Positions 7,667-12,412 of a stretch of 12,412 bases of DNA are shown piece after piece; position 1 is the first letter of the stretch; each line of letters begins with the position of its first letter. Made by a program: the position numbers and the translations under genes. The notes under the pieces are model-generated. The model had not been told where the DNA came from. It ran no database searches and was given only the letters and a program-made list of their open reading frames with translations. The DNA is taken from positions 1-12,412 of the forward strand of contig JAOHCJ010000017.1 in NCBI GenBank assembly GCA_028095445.1, written 5' to 3'. The stretch is from Candidatus Pelagibacter sp. (lineage in GTDB: Bacteria; Pseudomonadota; Alphaproteobacteria; Pelagibacterales; Pelagibacteraceae).

Positions 7667-8160
7667 AAAGCTTAGTAATTGAGCCTAAGGCTATTAATAA
7701 AGAAAATTTTAAAAAGTTTGGTGATATGATCACAACAGTTAACATCAAACCTTTAGAAATAAATGATGGTTATGCAAAACGATATGATGGGATAGCTAAT
7801 CTGGATACAAAGAAAGATAATGGAGAATCTATAATTAGTATTTTTTCAGCTTTAAAAAGATCTTTTCCAATGAAGATCGATATGATGGAAAAACATCCAC
7901 TTGGAAGCCAAGCTTTTATCCCAATGAAAGAAACTACGTTTTTAGCTTTTGTTGCACCTAAAGGTGCTAAGCCTGATTTAGATAAAGTTGAAGCTTTTAT
8001 TATTCCAAAGGGAGTTGGAGTTAATTATAATGCTGGAATTTGGCATTTTCCTCTTATAGCTACAGAAAATATGAACTTTTTAGTCGTAGATAGAAAAGGC
8101 TCTGGAGATAATCTTGTTATTGAGAATTTAGAAGGGGAAGATTTGATCCTAAAATATTAA
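7663..8160 (+). CDS. allA: Ureidoglycolate lyase
   Basis: A 165-residue cupin-fold protein of the AllA family, which splits ureidoglycolate into glyoxylate and urea, the last step of the allantoicase route. Family signatures are EKHPLGSQAFIP (76-87), GVGVNYNAGIWHFPL (117-131, with the conserved His128) and the C-terminal VVDRKGSGDN (141-150). The length equals the usual 160-170 residues. The start codon ATG overlaps the allantoicase stop by four bases. The glyoxylate produced could enter central metabolism through malate synthase or transamination to glycine; both are outside the window. The stop is followed five bases later by a strong hairpin terminator, so this is the last gene of the operon. 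Confidence 0.95.
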   Translation: MKSLVIEPKAINKENFKKFGDMITTVNIKPLEINDGYAKRYDGIANLDTKKDNGESIISIFSALKRSFPMKIDMMEKHPLGSQAFIPMKETTFLAFVAPKGAKPDLDKVEAFIIPKGVGVNYNAGIWHFPLIATENMNFLVVDRKGSGDNLVIENLEGEDLILKY

Positions 8161-8162
8161 AA

Positions 8163-8192
8163 CCCGCCGCACTAATGCGGCGAGTTTTTTTT
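8163..8192. terminator. Bidirectional intrinsic terminator between allA and the NCS1 permease gene
   Basis: A perfect 7-bp GC-rich stem, CGCCGCA (8165-8171) with TGCGGCG (8176-8182) and a CTAA loop, is followed on the plus strand by eight T residues (8185-8192). On the minus strand the same stem is followed by TTTTAATATTTT, running into the end of allA. The stem can extend past one mismatch through CAAAA/GTTTT. It sits between two convergent genes and can end both transcripts. It is by far the most GC-rich spot in the window. Confidence 0.93.
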
Positions 8193-8211
8193 AACTATAG
8201 AGTTTTGTTTC

Positions 8212-9660
8212 TTATCTTTTAGATATTGCTAAGTGAACTACAGCACCAAGAGATGCTCCAATTATCCAAGCATATCCACCACCACCACCAAGGTTAGCAA
8301 AGAAATCATCTAAACCTAGAAATAAGATGTTTGGCCAAACAGAACCAACAGCGATGTAACCTGACAATACCCAAGCTAACATTCCCTTATGGTTAAAACC
8401 ACCATTGTAATGATACTTACCGCTAGGGCTTGCATCAAATAATGCATCTACATCTAATTTTTCTTTTTTGATAATGTAGTAATCAACAATCATGATACCA
8501 AATACTGGTGCAAGAATTGCCCCAAGTGTATTAACAAATGGAAATAGCCCCATTTGAGTAATAACAGCAACCCACATACCACCAATAATAAATCCAAAAC
8601 CAGCTGTGATTAATCCACCAGTTTTAAAATTAATTTTACTTGGTATTAAATTTGCTAAGTCATACGCAGGAGGTATAAAGTTTGCAACCATATTGATTCC
8701 AACAGTTGCTGCAAAAAATGCAAATGCAGCAATAATTGTTAAACCTAAGTTGTCTACTTTAGCAACCATTTCTGTTGGACTTGAAACATACTCACCAAAA
8801 ATTGCAATTGTTCCACCAGTGATCATTAGAGTTATAAAAGAGAATAAGATTACATTTCCTACTAAGCCCCATAGGTTACCTTTTCTCATTTCATTTTCGT
8901 TTTTAACAAATCTAGCGAAATCACCAAAGTTAATTACAACTGCAGCAAAGTATCCAACCATAATTGAAAATACTGCTATGAAAGCTCCCATTGTTCCTAA
9001 ACCTTCAAAACCTCCAGAACGTTCTCCTCCAGAAAATATAGTTCCTACTTCTGAAAAAAGTCCTCCACCAGCTTTGACCCAAATAACTATCATTAAAAAA
9101 ATCATAACTGCGTAGACTGCTGGTCCAGCAAAGTTTAAGAATTTTTTGATAAGATCTACACCTTGCCAAAATAAATAAACTTGAAATGCTGAAACAAATA
9201 TAAATGAAACCCACATTACACCTGTCATACCAAGAAGCATAACTTCACCTTCCATTCCTGTAACTCCAGTAATTAAAAGTGCTACAGCTGTTGATGCTGC
9301 ATAAGTTTGTGCTCCATACCAAAACATTGCAACAAGACCTCTGGCCATTGCTGGAAAGTTTGCTCCAAATACACCCATACTGACACGGGCAAATACTGGA
9401 TATGGAATTCCATGTTTTACACTTGGTTTGCCTGAGAGGTTTACAAGCCACATTATAAAAAATCCTGCAAGAATTAATGCAGCAAATACAGCCCAACCAT
9501 TCAGTCCTGATGCTAAAAATAATGATGCTGCCAAAGTATAACCAAATAAACTTTGAACATCATTAGCCCACACGTTAAAGATTTCGAACCATCCCCAATT
9601 TTTTTTATTACTTGGAGTTGGAGCTAAATCTGAATTGTAGAGTTTTGACGATCTACCCAT
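8212..9660 (-). CDS. NCS1-family permease, probably allantoin/purine/hydantoin
   Basis: A 482-residue polytopic inner-membrane protein of the nucleobase:cation symporter-1 family (cytosine, purine, allantoin, hydantoin), with about twelve hydrophobic segments. Conserved features are the N-terminal NWGWFEIFNVWANDVQSL (21-38), GIPYPVFARVSMGVFGANFP (84-103), MFWYGAQTY (112-120, where Trp114 and Gln118 have the same spacing as substrate-contact residues in the hydantoin transporter Mhp1), NFGDFARFV (244-252), VANFIPPAYDLANLIPSKI (325-343) and MIVDYYIIKK (390-399). Family members of this type use Na+ or H+ to drive uptake; which ion cannot be told. It faces the puuE-alc-allA operon tail to tail, so allantoin is the most sensible substrate, but a purine or hydantoin is equally open from sequence. 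It has the best ribosome binding site in the window (AAGGAG, 7 bases before ATG) and a long leader, suggesting strong, controlled expression. Confidence 0.9.
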   Translation of the reverse strand: MGRSSKLYNSDLAPTPSNKKNWGWFEIFNVWANDVQSLFGYTLAASLFLASGLNGWAVFAALILAGFFIMWLVNLSGKPSVKHGIPYPVFARVSMGVFGANFPAMARGLVAMFWYGAQTYAASTAVALLITGVTGMEGEVMLLGMTGVMWVSFIFVSAFQVYLFWQGVDLIKKFLNFAGPAVYAVMIFLMIVIWVKAGGGLFSEVGTIFSGGERSGGFEGLGTMGAFIAVFSIMVGYFAAVVINFGDFARFVKNENEMRKGNLWGLVGNVILFSFITLMITGGTIAIFGEYVSSPTEMVAKVDNLGLTIIAAFAFFAATVGINMVANFIPPAYDLANLIPSKINFKTGGLITAGFGFIIGGMWVAVITQMGLFPFVNTLGAILAPVFGIMIVDYYIIKKEKLDVDALFDASPSGKYHYNGGFNHKGMLAWVLSGYIAVGSVWPNILFLGLDDFFANLGGGGGYAWIIGASLGAVVHLAISKR

Positions 9661-9850
9661 ATTGTTTCTCCTTATTTGTTTTGTTGCTTTTATTAACCAT
9701 TAATAGTTAAGGCAACACTTACTGCGACACTATGGATTAAGATCTTGATGTAAAGAATAAACTTTTACAACTGTAGGTTTAGAGATTTTATCAATTAAAC
9801 TATACTTTATTTAGCTAGCAAAAACCTATTATGAACACTAGTTAATTAAG
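9661..9850 (-). promoter_or_regulatory. Structured 190-base leader region of the NCS1 permease gene
   Basis: This is the longest stretch without a gene. It holds no convincing ORF. Read on the minus strand it ends in a clear AAGGAG Shine-Dalgarno at 9668-9673. Upstream are three dyads: a nested hairpin (9682-9717), a near-perfect ATTAAGATCTTGAT palindrome (9737-9750) and a stem formed by TGTAAAAG and CTTTACA (9749-9769) around TTTATT. I found no confident -35/-10 pair and do not recognise a known riboswitch consensus. Promoter, operators and a regulatory RNA are all possible; in such a compact genome a gap of this size is likely to be functional. Confidence 0.5.
9682..9717 (-). promoter_or_regulatory. 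Nested hairpin just upstream of the permease ribosome binding site
   Basis: On the minus strand, TGTTGC (9717-9712) pairs with GCAACA (9687-9682), and inside it TTAAC (9710-9706) pairs with GTTAA (9697-9693) around an 8-base loop, with a five-base internal bulge on one side. The hairpin ends 8 bases upstream of the AAGGAG. It could tune translation or mRNA stability, or act at the DNA level as an operator. No U-run follows, so it is not a simple terminator. Confidence 0.45.
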
Positions 9851-11287
9851 TTAGTCGTTCCAACCACTTACTGCTTTAACTTCTAGATATTCTTCTAAAC
9901 CAATTTTACCTGCTTCACGACCAATACCAGAATGTTTGTAACCACCAAATGGAGCGTCAGGAGCTAAGCCTGCTCCATTAATGTCAACCATTCCCGATCT
10001 AAGTTTCCTTGCAACACGGTTTGCTTTTTTTTGGTCTTGAGTTTGTATAAAATTTAACAAACCATAAGGAGTGTCATTAGCAATTGAAATTGCTTCTTCT
10101 TCTGTTTCAAAAGGTATTATTGATAAAACCGGTCCAAAAATTTCAGTCCTTGCAATTTGCATTTTATTATTAACATCAGCAAAAGCAGTAGGTTTAACAA
10201 AATAACCTTTGTCTAAACCTTCTGGCTTACCCACACCACCTGCTACTAATTTTGCACCTTCATCAATTCCAACTTGAATTAAAGATTGAATTTTATCAAA
10301 TTGAGCTTTTGACACAACAGGACCGATATGATCACCTTCTTTTGTTGCAACATCAACTTTCATTGAGTTAGCAAAGTTTTTAACTCTTTCAACTGTCTCA
10401 TCATAAATAGATTTTTCAACCAACATTCTTGTTGGTGCATTGCAAGATTGACCCGTATTTCTGAAACATCTTAAAGCTCCTCTTTCAACAGCCTCTGCAT
10501 CTGCATCTTTAAATATAATATTTGCTCCCTTCCCTCCAAGCTCGAGACTTACTCTCTTAAAATCACTTGCTGCATTTTGAGAAATTAAAGCACCTGCTCT
10601 AGTTGATCCTGTGAATGAAATCATGTTGACGTCAGGGTGACTTGTTAATGCATTTCCAGTAACAGCACCATCTCCATTAACTAAATTAAATACACCTTTT
10701 GGTAGTTTAATTTCATCAATCATTTCTGCTAAAATTATTGATGATAATGGTGCTATCTCAGATGGTTTTAGTATCATTGTACATCCGGCTGCTATGGCTG
10801 GTATTACCTTTAAGCAAGTTTGATTCATCGGCCAGTTCCATGGAGTAATTAATGCACAAACTCCTTTAGGTTCATGCAAAATATTATTATTAAGAGCGTG
10901 CTCTCCTAGCTTTGCTTCAAATGTGTATTCTTTTAAAACTTTTATATAAGATTTGATATGACTAGCTCCAGTTCCAGCTTGTAATTGAGTTGAAAAATCA
11001 ATTGGTGCTCCCATTTCCAAGGATATAGCTTTAGCCATATCTGCCCATCTCTTTTTATAAAGATCATATAAAGCCTCTAGGTATTTCAATCTTTCTTCTT
11101 TTGAAGAGAAAGCCCAAGTTTCAAAAGCTTTTGTTGCTGCACTCACCGCATCGTTTACATCTTCTATTCCACCTAAAGATATAACTGCACATTCTTCTTC
11201 TGTTGAAGGATCTATTACTTTTAACTCATTAGGTTTTTTTGGTAGAACCCACTTACCATTGATATAAAATTTTTTCTTATCTAACAT
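9851..11287 (-). CDS. NAD(P)+-dependent aldehyde dehydrogenase
   Basis: A 478-residue cytoplasmic enzyme of the aldehyde dehydrogenase superfamily, oxidising an aldehyde to its acid with NAD+ or NADP+. The catalytic set is complete: Asn151 in ITPWNWP, Lys174 in LKPSE, the general base Glu249 in LELGGKG, the nucleophile Cys282 in NTGQSCNAPTRM, and Glu382 in TEIFGPV. FTGSTRAG (225-232) is the nucleotide-binding turn. The aldehyde cannot be read from sequence. The gene lies 20 bases downstream of an agmatinase/guanidinobutyrase-like gene on the same strand with a moderate AAAGGA ribosome binding site, so an amino- or guanidino-butyraldehyde is a reasonable guess: such a pair would convert 4-guanidinobutyraldehyde to 4-guanidinobutyrate and then to GABA plus urea, or handle 4-aminobutyraldehyde after agmatine and putrescine. 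No terminator with a U-run is seen after it, so read-through into the permease leader is possible. Confidence 0.93.
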   Translation of the reverse strand: MLDKKKFYINGKWVLPKKPNELKVIDPSTEEECAVISLGGIEDVNDAVSAATKAFETWAFSSKEERLKYLEALYDLYKKRWADMAKAISLEMGAPIDFSTQLQAGTGASHIKSYIKVLKEYTFEAKLGEHALNNNILHEPKGVCALITPWNWPMNQTCLKVIPAIAAGCTMILKPSEIAPLSSIILAEMIDEIKLPKGVFNLVNGDGAVTGNALTSHPDVNMISFTGSTRAGALISQNAASDFKRVSLELGGKGANIIFKDADAEAVERGALRCFRNTGQSCNAPTRMLVEKSIYDETVERVKNFANSMKVDVATKEGDHIGPVVSKAQFDKIQSLIQVGIDEGAKLVAGGVGKPEGLDKGYFVKPTAFADVNNKMQIARTEIFGPVLSIIPFETEEEAISIANDTPYGLLNFIQTQDQKKANRVARKLRSGMVDINGAGLAPDAPFGGYKHSGIGREAGKIGLEEYLEVKAVSGWND

Positions 11288-11307
11288 TTTGAGAAACTAT
11301 CCTTTCT

Positions 11308-12267
11308 TTATGATTTTGCAAATAAATTTGTTAATTCATAAACAATTGTTGCTGCAGCTAATGAAGTAACTTCAGCATGATCATAGGCAGGTGAAACTTC
11401 AACCACATCAGCAGAAACAAGATTTAAACCTGATAGTCCTCTTAAAACATTAACCATCTCTCTTGTAGTCATACCAGCAATTTCTGGTGTACCTGTTCCT
11501 GGGGCAAAGGCTGGGTCTAAAACATCAATATCTATCGATAAATATAGAGGATTGTTACCTACTCTTTTTTTAATCCTTTCTGCTATTTTATCAGTTCCTT
11601 CTGTTTGAAATTCATCACAATGAATTATCTTAAATCCAAAACTTTCATCATTTTTAATATCATCTCTACTATAGAGTGGACCTCTAATACCAACATGCAT
11701 TGAAGCATCATCTAAAAATAAACCCTCTTCTCTTGCTCTTCTAAAGGGAGTTCCGTGTGTATATGGGGCACCAAAATAAGTATCCCAAGTATCTAAATGT
11801 GCATCAAAATGTACTAGAGCGACTGGCCCATTACATTTTTTATTAATTGCTCTTAATAAAGGTACTGCAATTGTATGGTCTCCACCCAAGCTAATTATAC
11901 CACCAACTTTACTTAATAAATTAGTTGCTCCAGCTTCTATTTGTTTAATCGACTCATCAATGCTAAATGGATTGCAAGTGATGTCACCAGCATCAGCAAC
12001 TTGTTGTACTTTAAAGGGTTCAACATCATAGCTTGGATGATAGTTAGTTCTTAAATGTCTAGATGCTTGTCTAATACTCATTGGTCCAAATCTAGCTCCA
12101 GGTCTGTAACTAGTGCCAGCATCAAATGGAATTCCAACAATAGCAACATCACAGTTTTTGACATCTCTTAATTCTGGTAATCTCGCAAATGTTGATGGTC
12201 CTGCAAATCTTGGTACTTTAGTACCACTAACAGGTTGGATTGGGTCTTTATTTTTATCTTTTTTCAT
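11308..12267 (-). CDS. speB: Agmatinase / guanidinobutyrase-like ureohydrolase
   Basis: A 319-residue member of the arginase/agmatinase (ureohydrolase) superfamily, which hydrolyses a guanidino compound to an amine and urea using two Mn2+ (or a similar metal pair). The metal ligands are all visible: His131 in SLGGDHT, Asp155, His157 and Asp159 in HFDAHLD, and Asp246 and Asp248 in SIDIDVLDP. Further signatures are GTSYRPGARFGP (51-62), THGTPFRRA (170-178), HVGIRGPLYS (191-200) and VEVSPAYDHAEVTS (289-302). The pattern fits agmatinases and guanidinobutyrases better than arginases. The exact substrate is not settled: agmatine, 4-guanidinobutyrate, 3-guanidinopropionate and guanidine are all used by relatives. 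The next gene, 20 bases on, is an aldehyde dehydrogenase, which favours agmatine or guanidinobutyrate breakdown. The gene symbol is the conventional one and not proof of substrate. No Shine-Dalgarno is visible before the ATG. Confidence 0.9.
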   Translation of the reverse strand: MKKDKNKDPIQPVSGTKVPRFAGPSTFARLPELRDVKNCDVAIVGIPFDAGTSYRPGARFGPMSIRQASRHLRTNYHPSYDVEPFKVQQVADAGDITCNPFSIDESIKQIEAGATNLLSKVGGIISLGGDHTIAVPLLRAINKKCNGPVALVHFDAHLDTWDTYFGAPYTHGTPFRRAREEGLFLDDASMHVGIRGPLYSRDDIKNDESFGFKIIHCDEFQTEGTDKIAERIKKRVGNNPLYLSIDIDVLDPAFAPGTGTPEIAGMTTREMVNVLRGLSGLNLVSADVVEVSPAYDHAEVTSLAAATIVYELTNLFAKS

Positions 12268-12322
12268 TTATAAATAAATGTACCACATTCTATTAAATTG
12301 GCATATCTTCTAAATTATTTTT
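12268..12322. promoter_or_regulatory. Divergent promoter region with a small dyad
   Basis: This 55-base gap separates the divergent ureohydrolase gene and the exported-protein gene. On the minus strand, TAGAAT (12292-12287) with TTTAGA 16 bases upstream is a weak -10/-35 pair. A dyad AATGT-ACC-ACATT (12277-12289) overlaps that -10 and the expected start of transcription, where a repressor could act. Both readings are tentative; short dyads are common in AT-rich DNA. Confidence 0.3.
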
Positions 12323-12412
12323 ATGAAGTTATTTAAAGCTATTTTACTATTATTCATTTGTATCTCACCTCTTAAAGCAAATACTATCTTTAATTTAATT
12401 AAAATACCTAAT
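12323..12412 (+). CDS. Partial exported protein of unknown function (N-terminus only)
   Basis: An open frame from ATG 12323 runs through the right edge, giving 30 residues. It begins with a typical Sec signal peptide: Lys2 and Lys5, a hydrophobic core ILLLFICIS, then a likely signal peptidase I site after Pro-Leu-Lys-Ala (residues 16-19). The mature start reads NTIFNLIKIPN. There is no lipobox Cys, so a periplasmic or outer-membrane location is expected rather than a lipoprotein. I do not recognise the family from so short a piece. The gene is divergent from the ureohydrolase gene, 55 bases away, has no Shine-Dalgarno, and shares the AT-rich style of its neighbours. The signal peptide makes it a likely real gene despite the truncation. 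Confidence 0.7.
   Translation, partial: MKLFKAILLLFICISPLKANTIFNLIKIPN

Noticed and set aside
8606..9115. Plus-strand open frame of 169 codons antisense to the NCS1 permease gene
   Set aside because: It is the mirror of a long, well-conserved membrane protein; its Pro/Ser/Thr/Ile-rich, low-complexity translation has no family features and no promoter or ribosome site.
9842..9860. AT-rich partial palindrome around TTAATTAA near the end of the aldehyde dehydrogenase gene as a terminator
   Set aside because: The arms are imperfect, lack GC pairs, and no T-run follows on the minus strand, so it does not meet the standard of an intrinsic terminator.

Overview
The window looks like chromosome from a streamlined marine alphaproteobacterium, most probably SAR11 (Pelagibacterales). 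Base composition is strongly AT-rich in coding and non-coding DNA, gaps are very short (several genes overlap by 1-8 bases), Lys/Asn/Ile codons are heavily used, and Shine-Dalgarno sequences are mostly absent. This placement is inference from style and gene content; no rRNA or other phylogenetic marker is present. There are no tRNAs, rRNAs, mobile elements or CRISPR arrays that I can see.

Left block (1-4521, all minus strand, read right to left): a tightly packed run of csaA-like tRNA-binding-domain protein, LysE-family exporter, aconitase acnA, a membrane-anchored TPR/YfgM-like protein, and the start of a lipoprotein resembling BamB, cut by the window edge. Gaps are 7, 5 and 2 bases, then an 8-base overlap, so one transcript is likely. 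The TPR gene carries a one-base frameshift in an A-run; the reading frame continues cleanly on the other side.

Middle block (4549-8160, plus strand): an argE-type M20 deacetylase, then puuE-type allantoinase, allantoicase (alc) and ureidoglycolate lyase (allA). The last three overlap by 1 and 4 bases and encode a complete route allantoin -> allantoate -> ureidoglycolate + urea -> glyoxylate + urea. A promoter-like element with a perfect palindrome lies just before puuE. A GC-rich hairpin at 8165-8182 ends this block and serves the convergent transporter gene as well.

Right block (8212-12267, minus strand): an agmatinase/guanidinobutyrase-like ureohydrolase, an aldehyde dehydrogenase, and, after a 190-base structured leader, an NCS1-family permease with an unusually good Shine-Dalgarno. 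The permease plausibly imports allantoin or a related purine/hydantoin compound for the middle block. The ureohydrolase also releases urea, so three enzymes in the window make urea while no urease and no uricase are present. At the far right edge a divergent gene for an exported protein begins and is cut off.

Nothing here is a clearly new system. The best leads are the exactly symmetrical, near-leaderless divergent promoter between csaA and argE, the palindromic leaderless-type promoter of the allantoin operon, the structured leader of the permease, and the frameshifted TPR gene.
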